A stretch of DNA of 64,000 nucleotides from Chloroflexota bacterium (GTDB taxonomy: Bacteria; Chloroflexota; Dormibacteria; Dormibacterales; Dormibacteraceae), in the NCBI GenBank assembly GCA_005880795.1, contig VBGP01000008.1:92681-156680 (forward strand). The letters are read 5' to 3'. This document shows, piece after piece, positions 32,130 through 41,733 of this stretch; within the stretch, counting starts at the first letter, position 1, and the number at the start of each line of letters is the position of its first letter. The translations under genes and the position numbers were made by a program. The notes below the pieces were generated by a model. It did no database searches and was not told where the DNA came from. It saw only the letters and a list, made by a program, of their open reading frames with translations.

Positions 32130-32687
32130 ATGGCCAGGATAGTCGTTCGCTTTTTCGACGACGAGACCGTGGAAGGGGTCGCCCGCGATCTCGATTTCGA
32201 CGAACCCGACTTCCTGGTCGAGGTCGACGATGCCGGTGGCCTGGAGAACAACGAAACCGCCTGGATTCCCCTGACTGCCGTCAAGTGGGTGGAGCTGCAG
32301 CGCGACAAGGAGCTCGCCGACACCCCCACGCGCAAGGTCGCGATCCGCTTCCTCGACGGAGAGGTCCTGCGCGGTCACCTAGACGGCACCCTGGAGCGCC
32401 ACCGGTACGGGGTCGTGCTGCACCTGCACGCCGAGCAGAGCGACAGCCCGATTCGCAAGCTCGGCATCCCCTTCTCCGCGGTCAAGGCTCTGTTCTTCGT
32501 CCGCGAGTTCGACGCGCGGGGTGAGGAGGCGGGCACAGCCTCTGACGCCTACCTGGCGCGGCGGACGATGGCGCCCCTGCTCGACGTGCTCGAGGAGATG
32601 GACATGCTGACCCGACTCCATCGAGACGGCCTCCTCTCCGACCACGAATACGCGAGCAAGCGCACACTCGTTCTAGAGCGCCTCTAG
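32130..32687 (+). CDS. Protein with two tandem VxxRFxDGE-type beta domains (DUF6982-like) and SHOCT-like tail
   Basis: IVVRFFDDETVEG... and VAIRFLDGEVLRG... repeats; C-term LTRLHRDGLLSDHEYASKRTLVLERL. Confidence 0.6.
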   Translation: MARIVVRFFDDETVEGVARDLDFDEPDFLVEVDDAGGLENNETAWIPLTAVKWVELQRDKELADTPTRKVAIRFLDGEVLRGHLDGTLERHRYGVVLHLHAEQSDSPIRKLGIPFSAVKALFFVREFDARGEEAGTASDAYLARRTMAPLLDVLEEMDMLTRLHRDGLLSDHEYASKRTLVLERL

Positions 32688-32753
32688 GCCCTTTCCTCCC
32701 GATTTATGGGCAGGCGGCGGCGGAGCCGGCGGAGGGCCCGTAGAATTTCGAAC

Positions 32754-33671
32754 GTGGCCGAACGCAACGGTGCCCGCGACGGGAACGGATCCGTCAAAGG
32801 GTCCTTCAAAGTCAAGGCAGGACTCGCCCAGATGCTGAAAGGCGGCGTGATCATGGACGTCGTCACGCCTGAGCACGCCCGCATCGCCCAGGAAGCCGGC
32901 GCATGCGCTGTGATGGCGCTGGAACGCGTGCCGGCCGACATCCGCAGGGAAGGAGGCGTGGCCAGGATGTCCGATCCGGACCTGATCAAGTCGATCATGG
33001 CCGCGGTGACGATCCCGGTCATGGCGAAGTGCCGGATCGGCCACTTCGTCGAGGCCCAGATCCTGGAAGCGCTCGGCATCGACTACATCGACGAGTCGGA
33101 GGTGCTTACCCCGGCCGACGAGGAAAACCACATCGACAAGCACCCGTTCAAGGTTCCGTTCGTCTGCGGCTGCCGCGACCTCGGCGAGGCGACACGGCGG
33201 ATCGCGGAAGGCGCGGCCATGATCCGGACCAAGGGCGAAGCGGGTACGGGCAACGTCGTCGAGGCGGTCCGGCACGCGCGCGCGGTCAACGCCGGCATTC
33301 GCAAGCTTCAGGGCATGAACCACGCGGAGCTCGTGCATGAGGCCAAGCAGATCGGCGCGCCGGTCGAGGTGCTCGCCGAGTGCCAGAAGCTCGGCCGCCT
33401 GCCGGTGGTCAACTTCGCGGCGGGAGGGATCGCGACGCCGGCCGACGCCGCGCTCATGATGCAGCTGGGGGTCGACGGGGTGTTCGTCGGGTCAGGCATC
33501 TTCAAGGCCGAGGACCCGTTGAAGCGTGCCAAGGCGATCGTCGCGGCGACCACCTATTTCGACAAGCCGGAAGTGCTGGCCGAGGTCTCAGCCGGGTTGG
33601 GCAAGGCCATGCAAGGCCTCGAGATTCCCGCCATCCCAAAGGACGAGCTGCTCGCTGCCCGAGGCTGGTAG
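32754..33671 (+). CDS. pdxS: Pyridoxal 5'-phosphate synthase lyase subunit
   Basis: [55 protein letters not shown]. Confidence 0.97.
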   Translation: MAERNGARDGNGSVKGSFKVKAGLAQMLKGGVIMDVVTPEHARIAQEAGACAVMALERVPADIRREGGVARMSDPDLIKSIMAAVTIPVMAKCRIGHFVEAQILEALGIDYIDESEVLTPADEENHIDKHPFKVPFVCGCRDLGEATRRIAEGAAMIRTKGEAGTGNVVEAVRHARAVNAGIRKLQGMNHAELVHEAKQIGAPVEVLAECQKLGRLPVVNFAAGGIATPADAALMMQLGVDGVFVGSGIFKAEDPLKRAKAIVAATTYFDKPEVLAEVSAGLGKAMQGLEIPAIPKDELLAARGW

Positions 33672-34266
33672 CTCTAAGGGGAGCAAAAGCCCACTCATCG
33701 GGGTCCTCGCGATGCAGGGTGCTTTTGAGGAGCACATGCGCGCACTCGAAGCGGCCGGCGCCCGCACCCGCCTGGTCCGCACGCGCGAAGACCTCGAGGA
33801 GCTCGACGGCATCGTGCTTCCAGGCGGCGAGAGCACGACGATGACGATGCTGATGGAGCGCGTCGGCCTCCTCGAGCCGGTGCGCGAGGCGATCCAAGCC
33901 GGCCTCGCAACCCTCGCCACATGCGCCGGCATGGTCGTTTTGGCGCGAGAGATCACTGACGGCATGCCCGAGCAAAAGGGACTCGGATTGCTCGACATCG
34001 GCGTCCGTCGCAACGGCTACGGCCGCCAGGTCGAGAGCTTCGAGTCTCCGCTGCACATCGAAGGTATGGATGGGACCGATTTCCCCGGTGTCTTCATCCG
34101 CTCTCCGCTCGTGGAGCGGACCGGCGACGTGAAGGTGATGGCCACGTACGACGGGCATCCGGTCGCGGTGCGACAGGGTCGCATCGTGGCGCTTTGTTTC
34201 CACCCCGAGCTGACCTCGGACCTCCGCCTGCATCGCGAGTTCGTGCGCCTGGCGGCGAGTCGATGA
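33655..34266 (+). CDS. pdxT: Pyridoxal 5'-phosphate synthase glutaminase subunit; start codon uncertain
   Basis: [45 protein letters not shown]; no ATG/GTG/TTG at expected N-terminus. Confidence 0.93.
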   Translation: MPEAGSSKGSKSPLIGVLAMQGAFEEHMRALEAAGARTRLVRTREDLEELDGIVLPGGESTTMTMLMERVGLLEPVREAIQAGLATLATCAGMVVLAREITDGMPEQKGLGLLDIGVRRNGYGRQVESFESPLHIEGMDGTDFPGVFIRSPLVERTGDVKVMATYDGHPVAVRQGRIVALCFHPELTSDLRLHREFVRLAASR

Positions 34267-35210
34267 AAATTCGTACTGCCGGCCTCCTCGACCTGGCCCG
34301 CATCGAGGAGATGCATCGCTCATCGGACATTCGACTGAGCGAGGCCGCGCCTCCGGCGGCACGCTTGTGGTCCCTGTTCAGCTCCACGCTTTCCGCGCTG
34401 CTGCCGCTGTCGCAAGAGACGTTGATGTACGTCGCGGAAGGAAATGGCAAGGTGCTGGGATACATCCAGGCCTCGGGCCAGCCCCTCAGTCTCGACCTGC
34501 GCCGGGCTCGCGTTCTCCAGGTGCTCAACCTGCAGGTGGCGGATGAGGCTGATCCGGACGAGGTCGCGCCGGCGCTGGTCATGCATCTCTGCAACCAGGC
34601 GCTCGAGCGCGGAGCGCTGCGGCTGTTCGTCCGCCTGCCCGACCGCGACGCGCTGCTGCCGGCCTTCCGCCTGCAGGGATTTCGCCAGTACGCGACGGAG
34701 CAGGTCGTCTACTCGGAAGACCCGAAGCGGCGCGGCGACCAGTTTCCGCAAGGCCTGCGTCCCACCAAACGAGGCGACGATCGGCGCCTCTACCAGCTCT
34801 ATCGCAAGGTGACGCCGCAGGGCGTGTCGCAGCTCGAGGCGCCGACCTATCGCGAGTGGAGGGCGCTGCACACCGGGGAGCTGAGCGGTGGCGACGTCGT
34901 CGATCGGATCGAGGTCGTAGGTTGGGTGCGAATGCAGCGCGGGACGGGCGCCCGACCGAACACTCTCCAGTTCATGGCATTGCCCGAAAATCCGCTTCCC
35001 GCCGAGCTGGCGGATTACGGGATCTCGCTTCTGGGTGACTCCGGGGCGCCGGCCTGGTCGAGCCTCCGTCACTATGATTCGCACATGATCGACGCCCTTC
35101 GAGGGCGTGGGTTTAACGTCTTGCTGACACAGTTGTTGCTGGTCAAAGAGCTGGCACTGCGCGTGCCCAAGCCCGTGCGCGAGAAAGGACTGGTGCCGTC
35201 GTTCGGATGA
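34263..35210 (+). CDS. GNAT-like acetyltransferase
   Basis: [21 protein letters not shown]...; LRLFVRLPDRDALLPAFRLQGFRQYATEQVVY. Confidence 0.7.
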   Translation: MKIRTAGLLDLARIEEMHRSSDIRLSEAAPPAARLWSLFSSTLSALLPLSQETLMYVAEGNGKVLGYIQASGQPLSLDLRRARVLQVLNLQVADEADPDEVAPALVMHLCNQALERGALRLFVRLPDRDALLPAFRLQGFRQYATEQVVYSEDPKRRGDQFPQGLRPTKRGDDRRLYQLYRKVTPQGVSQLEAPTYREWRALHTGELSGGDVVDRIEVVGWVRMQRGTGARPNTLQFMALPENPLPAELADYGISLLGDSGAPAWSSLRHYDSHMIDALRGRGFNVLLTQLLLVKELALRVPKPVREKGLVPSFG

Positions 35211-36751
35211 TGGCTCAAGCGAGGCAGCAATCTCGCGCAGTGAACTGGGACGAGGAGGTCGAGCTCCTCGCGCGGGCCCTGCCACCCGATCTAGCGCGAG
35301 CACTGCACGAGCGGACCGATCCAAGGGAGCTTTTGGAGATCGTGCTCGACCTGGGCCGCGAGCCCGAAGCCCGCGTCCCTGGTCGCGAGGTGCTGCTGGC
35401 GGACCATCCTGTCTCGGCGTCCGACCTCGATCACGTGGCCAACAACGTCGGCCAGTTCGGCGACGACAACCGCGCCGGAATCGAGCGCACGCTGCATCGC
35501 GTTTCGGCGATTCGCAACCGGTCCGGCAGGATCGTCGGCCTGACCATGCGGGTTGGGCGCGCGGTCACCGGGACTGGCGAGATCATCCGCGACATCGTCG
35601 TGAGCGGGCAGAGCATTCTCTTGCTCGGCCGTCCGGGGATCGGCAAGACCACGATGCTGCGCGAGTGCGCGCGGCTGCTCGCCGACGAGCTGCGCAAGAG
35701 AGTCGTGATCGTCGACACCTCGAACGAGATCGGAGGAGACGGCGACATCCCGCATCCTGGCATCGGCCGGGCGCGCCGGATGCAGGTGAAGACTCCGCTT
35801 CTGCAGCACGCGGTGATGATCGAGGCGGTCGAGAACCACATGCCCGAGGTGATCGTCATCGACGAGATCGGCACCGAGCTCGAGGCCGCGGCCGCGCGCA
35901 CCATCGCCGAGCGCGGCGTGCAGCTGATCGCGACCGCGCACGGCCAGACGCTCGAGAACCTGCTCGTCAACCCGACCCTCAACGACCTGCTCGGCGGCAT
36001 CCAGAGCGTGACCCTTTCCGACGAGGAGGCCCGCCGCCGTGGAACGCAGAAGTCGGTGCTCGAGCGGAAGGCGCCGCCGACGTTCGACGTGCTGGTCGAG
36101 ATCCAGGACCGCGACCGCGTCGCGATCCACCAACCGCTCGCCGACGTCGTCGACACGGCGCTCCGGGGCCCGATGCAGACGCCCAAGATTCGGGTCCGCA
36201 CCCGAGAGGGCCGCGTGATATCGAACGTCGATGCGCCGGTGGTCGTCGCCTCGGAACCGCTTGCCCCCGCGGCCAACAACAGGCCGCTCGGCATCTTTCC
36301 CTACGGGGTCAGCCGGCATCACGTCGAGCAGTCGATCCGGGAGCTCGACATCCCTGTCCGGGTGCTGGGCAACCTCGACGGCGCGGGTGCGGTTCTAACG
36401 CTGAAAAATCACTACCGCCGGCGCCCCGACAGCCTGCGCCAGGCCGAAAGTCGCGGCCTCCCCATCCACATCCTCAAGAGCAACTCGGTGAGCCAGGTAC
36501 GGGATGCGCTGGCGCGCATCTACGGCGTGGACAAGGAGGACGAGGCGACGACTCGAGCCCTGGCCGAGGCGGCGGCGGCGATCCGGCAGGTCAAGGCGAC
36601 CCTGCGGCCCGTTGAGATCTCGCCCCAGAACGCCTACCTGCGGAGGCTCCAGCATCAATTGGTTGCCGAGAACGACCTGTCGGCGCGCAGCACCGGGAAA
36701 GAGCCGCAGCGCCGGCTGCGCATAACCCCATCCCCAGAGGAACCCGCCTAG
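35207..36751 (+). CDS. R3H-domain AAA ATPase (SpoIIIAA/Ycf45-like)
   Basis: LLLGRPGIGKTTMLRECARLLADE, VIVDTSNEIGGDGDIPHPGIGRARRMQV, R3H-like YLRRLQHQLVAENDLSARSTGKEPQRRL. Confidence 0.9.
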   Translation: MMAQARQQSRAVNWDEEVELLARALPPDLARALHERTDPRELLEIVLDLGREPEARVPGREVLLADHPVSASDLDHVANNVGQFGDDNRAGIERTLHRVSAIRNRSGRIVGLTMRVGRAVTGTGEIIRDIVVSGQSILLLGRPGIGKTTMLRECARLLADELRKRVVIVDTSNEIGGDGDIPHPGIGRARRMQVKTPLLQHAVMIEAVENHMPEVIVIDEIGTELEAAAARTIAERGVQLIATAHGQTLENLLVNPTLNDLLGGIQSVTLSDEEARRRGTQKSVLERKAPPTFDVLVEIQDRDRVAIHQPLADVVDTALRGPMQTPKIRVRTREGRVISNVDAPVVVASEPLAPAANNRPLGIFPYGVSRHHVEQSIRELDIPVRVLGNLDGAGAVLTLKNHYRRRPDSLRQAESRGLPIHILKSNSVSQVRDALARIYGVDKEDEATTRALAEAAAAIRQVKATLRPVEISPQNAYLRRLQHQLVAENDLSARSTGKEPQRRLRITPSPEEPA

Positions 36752-36769
36752 TACGCTTCCCGCGCACAG

Positions 36770-37378
36770 ATGGCAAAGCGCGGGTTGTTCATCACGTTCG
36801 AGGGCACCGAGGGCTCAGGCAAGACCACCCAGGCTGAGCTGCTCGGCGAGTGGCTCGCCAAGCGGGACCCGGTGGTCGTGCGGGAGCCGGGAGGCACCGA
36901 GCTCGGGGAGCAGATCCGCGATGTCCTTCTCTACAAGGGCCTCGAGATCGACGCCGAAGCGGAGATGTACCTCTTCATGGCCTCGCGCAGGCAGCTGATC
37001 GCGGAGGTCATCGCTCCCGCCCTGGCGTCGGGCCAGGTGGTGATCGCCGACCGCTTTCACGATTCGACGCTTGCCTACCAGGGCGGTGGCCGAGGCATAC
37101 CGACGACCTGGCCCCCGACCTTTCCCCGCCCCGACATCACCTTTCTGCTCGAGGGTCCGGTCGAGACCGGCCTGAGCCGCCACGAGCAGGCGGGCAAGAG
37201 CAAGGACCGGATGGAGCAGGAGTCGATCGATTTCCACCGCAAGGTCGCCGAGGCGTACGACAAGCTGGCCACGGCCGAGCCTTCTCGATTCGTCCGGCTT
37301 GATGCGACCGGCTCGCGCGACAAGATCCACCTCGAGGTTCGCGATCACCTCAAGCCGCTCCTAGAAGGCAAGGATTGA
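36770..37378 (+). CDS. tmk: Thymidylate kinase
   Basis: GLFITFEGTEGSGKTTQAELL, REPGGTELGEQIRDVLL, VIADRFHDSTLAYQGGGRG. Confidence 0.95.
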   Translation: MAKRGLFITFEGTEGSGKTTQAELLGEWLAKRDPVVVREPGGTELGEQIRDVLLYKGLEIDAEAEMYLFMASRRQLIAEVIAPALASGQVVIADRFHDSTLAYQGGGRGIPTTWPPTFPRPDITFLLEGPVETGLSRHEQAGKSKDRMEQESIDFHRKVAEAYDKLATAEPSRFVRLDATGSRDKIHLEVRDHLKPLLEGKD

Positions 37379-37704
37379 AGCTCATCATCGCCGTGGTCCA
37401 GGGCGAGGACGCCCAGCGCACAGTGCTCGCTTTGACCGATAAGGGGATCAGCTCGACGAGAGTCGCCTCCAGCGGAGGCTTCTTGCAGCAGGGCAACGCC
37501 ACGCTGTTGGTCGGCGTCGACGACGGCCAGGTGACCGATGCGCTCGAGGTCATTCGTGCGAACTGCCACGAGCGCAGCCGTTACCTGACTCCGGTCCCGC
37601 CGCTGGCCGAACCCGGCGAGTTCTTCATGGCTTTTCCCGTGGAGGTCCAGGTGGGCGGCGCCACAGTTTTCGTCGTACCGGTGGATTCCTTCGAGAAGAT
37701 CTGA
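37375..37704 (+). CDS. darA: Cyclic-di-AMP receptor family (PII-like, DUF970)
   Basis: KLIIAVVQGEDAQRTVLALTDKGISSTRVASSGGFLQQGNATLLVGVDD; tmk-adjacent as in Bacillus. Confidence 0.88.
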   Translation: MKLIIAVVQGEDAQRTVLALTDKGISSTRVASSGGFLQQGNATLLVGVDDGQVTDALEVIRANCHERSRYLTPVPPLAEPGEFFMAFPVEVQVGGATVFVVPVDSFEKI

Positions 37705-37717
37705 GCCAGGACTTTTC

Positions 37718-40102
37718 ATGATCAGGGTCGAGGGTCTGCGCAAGAGCTTCAACGACGTGCGCGCCGTGGCAGGAGTAGACCTTCGTGTCGCGCGCGGCGA
37801 GATCCTCGTGCTGCTCGGCCAGAACGGCGCGGGCAAGTCGACGACGCTGCGCTGTCTCGGGGGGATCTTGCGTCCCGACGCCGGCCTGATCGAGCTCGAC
37901 GGCCTTCGGCTTCCCGAAAGCCTCGATGCGGTGCGATCGCGGCTGGGCGTGGTGCCTGACCAGGCGCGTCTCTACGGTCGCAACACCGCAGCCGAATACC
38001 TCGACCGCTTTGGCTACCTGTACGGAGTTCCCGAAAAAATTCGCCGCGAGCGCATCGCATCGCTCCTCGAACGGTTCGAGCTCGCCGACCGCTCCGACAC
38101 CGTTCTCGCCGCTTACTCCCGCGGTATGGCGCAGAAGGTGGCGCTCATCCGCGCCACCATCCACGAGCCGGACTGGATCTTCTGTGACGAGCCCACCGCT
38201 GGTCTGGATCCGGTGGCCGCGGCGGACATGCGCCGCTATCTCGGCGAGCAGAAGAGCCGTGGCGCGGCTCTCATCGTGACGACTCACGTGCTGGGCGAGG
38301 CGGAGCTGATGGCCGACCGCATCGCCATCATGCGCCGTGGGGTCATCGTCGCCGAGGGCACGCTGGACGAGCTGCGCCAGGAGGCCGAGGGGGGACGGCG
38401 TTTCAGCGCGCGCCTCGCGCGCAGCCCGGCGAGCCCCGAAGCGATCATGCGGTGGCTGAGCTCTCGCGCTCTGGCGCACAGCCTTGAGGGCGCCGAGCTT
38501 TCCTACACGCTGCCGTGGCGGGCGACCCTGAGCGATCGCGCGGAGTTCGCCGCCGCCCTGCAGGCCCACCTGGCCGAGCAAGGCGCGCCGTTCCATGAGC
38601 TCGAGGAGCGCCAGACGACGCTCGAATCGGTCTACCTGAAGGCGATGGACGCTCCGATCGTGGCGCAGGACCTGCCGCCCGCGCCGGCGGCCCATATCGC
38701 GTCGGGAATCCGCGCGCCGCGCATGTTCGCGTCGCTGCGGGAGCAGGGCGACATGCTGCGCCACTCGCTTCCTTTCTATGTCAGCTCCTGGTGGCGGCGC
38801 GGCGACCTCAGCTGGGTGATGTACCTGAACGCCTTCGTGCTTCTGCTCGTCGCGGGCACATCGCTGTTCGGCCAGCTACCTGGCCCTGCGGGGCAGGTTG
38901 CGCAGCGCCTGGCGGGTGGGAACGCGCTCCAGGCGGGGCTCCTCCTTCCGCTTTTCTTCATGTCGTTTGCCCTGCTCGAATCGATCAAGAGCTCGATCGG
39001 GATCTGGTGGGAAAAGGCGCAGGGCTCGCTGGAAGTGCTTCTCTACACGCCTGTCGACGACCCCTCGCTGATCTGGCTCGAGGTCCTCCCCGGCGCGGTA
39101 GTCAGCACAGTCTGGGTGACGCTGTGGATGGCTGCCGGCATGGGGCTGCTGACCCTGTTCGGGCAGACGGCGCCATGGGATCTCCTGCCCGTGTTCTCCT
39201 TCGTCGCGGCGGTCACCTCGTACTGGGCGGCGATGGGACGAATGCTGGGCTTCATGCTCTTTCCGCGCGAAGGCGCAGCCGGCGGGGCGTGGTCGTTCTT
39301 GCTCTCACCCGTGTCGGCTGCCGTGGCTGACCTTCCGCTTGCGCTATTTGTCTTCCGCTCGCCGCTGGCGCCCGCTTCGCTGCTGCTCCCGCTCACCGCC
39401 TGCTTCGCGTTGACCGTTCTGTGTGGCGCGGCGTTCGACCGCGAGCGCTTGATGGAAACGGGTTTGGGACGCACGCGCCGCCGCCGCAACTGGCTGCCGG
39501 TGGCCGTGATCCGCCGCAACGCGGTCGCGGTCGCGGCGGGCGTGATGATCGCGGCGGCTTCTGCCGGCGTCGCCGGGACGGTAAGCGCAGGCGCTCACTG
39601 GCACTCCTGGTCAGACGTGCGCGCAGCCGCGACCGGATCGCCAATCGATCCGACCCCGGTCGCGTCGACGACCGCGCAGGCCTCCAACATCCACCCGACG
39701 AGCACTACAGTCGCGGCGGCGGGGCTGGCCGGCATCGTGGCCACGCTTGCGCTCATGCTCGGGCTCGTGGCCTTGAGCTTTGCCGCCTTCTTCCTGCTGG
39801 GGATCCCGGCCGTGGTCGCCCTCGCCGGCGTGGGTGGGCTGTGGGGACTGCAGCTCGGCTTCGGCCCAGCGGCGCCGCTCCAGGCGTGGTTCGCGGTTGC
39901 CGGCGCGGGCGTCGTCCTCGCCCTTGCCATCAACACCGGAGCTGCGCTTCCGATCTACTGGTCTCTGGTGTTCGGCTCGGGACGGCGTCTCGACCGGCTG
40001 CGCGAGGCCTGGTCCAACTACTGGGCGCTTTTCAGGAGCCTGGTCATCCCCAGCTGCGTGGTGTTCGGCCTGGTGGTTTTCAGACTTCTAGCCTCAGGCT
40101 GA
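37718..40102 (+). CDS. ABC transporter with ATPase and ABC-2-like permease fused in one 794-aa polypeptide
   Basis: LLGQNGAGKSTTLRCLGG, YSRGMAQKVALIRA, IFCDEPTAGLDP, followed by about 10 TM segments. Confidence 0.88.
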   Translation: MIRVEGLRKSFNDVRAVAGVDLRVARGEILVLLGQNGAGKSTTLRCLGGILRPDAGLIELDGLRLPESLDAVRSRLGVVPDQARLYGRNTAAEYLDRFGYLYGVPEKIRRERIASLLERFELADRSDTVLAAYSRGMAQKVALIRATIHEPDWIFCDEPTAGLDPVAAADMRRYLGEQKSRGAALIVTTHVLGEAELMADRIAIMRRGVIVAEGTLDELRQEAEGGRRFSARLARSPASPEAIMRWLSSRALAHSLEGAELSYTLPWRATLSDRAEFAAALQAHLAEQGAPFHELEERQTTLESVYLKAMDAPIVAQDLPPAPAAHIASGIRAPRMFASLREQGDMLRHSLPFYVSSWWRRGDLSWVMYLNAFVLLLVAGTSLFGQLPGPAGQVAQRLAGGNALQAGLLLPLFFMSFALLESIKSSIGIWWEKAQGSLEVLLYTPVDDPSLIWLEVLPGAVVSTVWVTLWMAAGMGLLTLFGQTAPWDLLPVFSFVAAVTSYWAAMGRMLGFMLFPREGAAGGAWSFLLSPVSAAVADLPLALFVFRSPLAPASLLLPLTACFALTVLCGAAFDRERLMETGLGRTRRRRNWLPVAVIRRNAVAVAAGVMIAAASAGVAGTVSAGAHWHSWSDVRAAATGSPIDPTPVASTTAQASNIHPTSTTVAAAGLAGIVATLALMLGLVALSFAAFFLLGIPAVVALAGVGGLWGLQLGFGPAAPLQAWFAVAGAGVVLALAINTGAALPIYWSLVFGSGRRLDRLREAWSNYWALFRSLVIPSCVVFGLVVFRLLASG

Positions 40103-40134
40103 AACCTATTGAGCCTGCGAACGTTTTCGCTGCT

Positions 40135-41400
40135 ATGAGACTGGTCGGCATCGCAGCGCTGCTCCTCATGGTCGTGGCCTGCGGTCAGGCCCCAGGAAAA
40201 GGGGCGTCGGTTACCGTGTCTCCCACCTCGACGCCAGGGGCCGCCGTAAGCGTTGAGCCAAGCCAGCCACCGACCTCGAGCCCTGGCCCGGCGGCAAATC
40301 CAAGCCCCGGGGCGACGCCATCCTTGTTGTTCGCGGTGTTGGAGGCGAAGGGCACGGCGAATAGCTGGACCTACAACACCGTCGCGATCGCCGGCCTCGA
40401 CGGATATGCGAGAGCGAAGACCACCTTCACGCCGATGCCTGTGCCCAGCCTCGGCTGCATGGGCGCGGTCATTCCCCCATCGGCGCATGTCGCGGCGGGC
40501 AAGGTCTTTTTCGCGGACGCGAAAGGCGTCGTGCGGAGTCTTTCGATTGACGGCACCATCCGCACCGTTGCCACGTTTCAGATGACCTCGCCACAGCAGA
40601 TGCTGTCCTTCGCGGTGAGCCCCGACGGCAGCAGGGTCCTCGGCACGGTCTTCACAATCCCTACGAATGCATTCTCATGCGATGGCTCCGCGTCCGCGGG
40701 CACATTCGCATTCGATGCCTACTCGGCATCGAATGGCGGTGCAAGTCAACTTGTCTATCACCAGAGCTGGACCAAGTCTCAGAACGTCCTGGCTTTAACC
40801 GGATGGGATGAGCTGGGCCCTGTTGGTACATATCCGACAGTGTGGGCGTCACAAGGTGGCGGTCCGGGTTCCACGCTCGGCGTGCTGGTTCACGTCGACG
40901 CAGCCACGGTCAAAGCCTTGGGTCGGTTCTCGGACCCCAGCTCGTGCATGGCGTGGGGCTCGGTGGCCAACGGAGCATTCGTCTGCACAGGCGACTCGGC
41001 GATCACAGGCGGCGGCACGCCTCAGCAGAATGTCGTGCAGCCCGTGAGCGTCCGACGCGCCGATGGGACTGAGCTGTGGCACTTCACAGTGTCCGGCGTC
41101 AACGCTCCCTCTTCTCCCGTCCTGGCACCGGACGCCCAGCACGTGATGATGTGCTGTGCCGATCAGAGCGGTTCGGGCGGCGTTGCGGAGCTGGTGATCG
41201 GTCGAGACGGCAGCCGGGTCACATTGGCGCGGGGATTGTATGGCTACGCCTGGCTCGACTCGACCACGTCGGCGGGCGACTTCAACACCGATCCCCTGAA
41301 GCAGCCGCCGTTCCAGCTTGCCTATGTCTCCGCAAGCGCGCCCGCTTCGGTCACGTCGATGGGATTCTCGGGCCTGGTCGTCGGGACAGTTCGCGCCTAG
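40135..41400 (+). CDS. Secreted lipoprotein, unknown
   Basis: Lipobox LMVVACG, Ser/Thr/Pro-rich linker, beta-propeller-like body. Confidence 0.7.
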   Translation: MRLVGIAALLLMVVACGQAPGKGASVTVSPTSTPGAAVSVEPSQPPTSSPGPAANPSPGATPSLLFAVLEAKGTANSWTYNTVAIAGLDGYARAKTTFTPMPVPSLGCMGAVIPPSAHVAAGKVFFADAKGVVRSLSIDGTIRTVATFQMTSPQQMLSFAVSPDGSRVLGTVFTIPTNAFSCDGSASAGTFAFDAYSASNGGASQLVYHQSWTKSQNVLALTGWDELGPVGTYPTVWASQGGGPGSTLGVLVHVDAATVKALGRFSDPSSCMAWGSVANGAFVCTGDSAITGGGTPQQNVVQPVSVRRADGTELWHFTVSGVNAPSSPVLAPDAQHVMMCCADQSGSGGVAELVIGRDGSRVTLARGLYGYAWLDSTTSAGDFNTDPLKQPPFQLAYVSASAPASVTSMGFSGLVVGTVRA

Positions 41401-41726
41401 TGCGTCTTGGCGCCTGACGCGCTCACGAGCAAGACGCCGCCGACGATCAGCACCATTCCGGCGATCGCAAGCGGTGGTACAGGGTCATCGAAGATCAGCT
41501 TGCCAAGCACCGCGACGAGCGCGATGCCTACGGCTGACCAGATCGCGTAGACGACTCCGACCGGCAGGGACTTGAGCACGATCGCGAGCAGGATGAAGCT
41601 GGCGACGTAGCCCGCGACCGTGATCACCGACGGCACCAGCTTGCTGAAGCCATCGGATCCGCGAAGGGCCAGCGTGCCCGCGACCTCGGTGGCGATCGCT
41701 GCTGTCAGCAGCACCCAGGGTGTCAC
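41397..41726 (-). CDS. Small multidrug resistance (SMR) efflux protein
   Basis: WVLLTAAIATEVAGTLALRGSDGF...PVGVVYAIWSAVGIALVAVLGKLIF. Confidence 0.92.
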   Translation of the reverse strand: MTPWVLLTAAIATEVAGTLALRGSDGFSKLVPSVITVAGYVASFILLAIVLKSLPVGVVYAIWSAVGIALVAVLGKLIFDDPVPPLAIAGMVLIVGGVLLVSASGAKTH

Positions 41727-41733
41727 GGCTCGC

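Noticed and set aside
34320-35324. 334-aa minus ORF opposite the GNAT gene
   Set aside because: Shadow ORF; + strand reading has clear acetyltransferase-like sequence and tight operon overlaps
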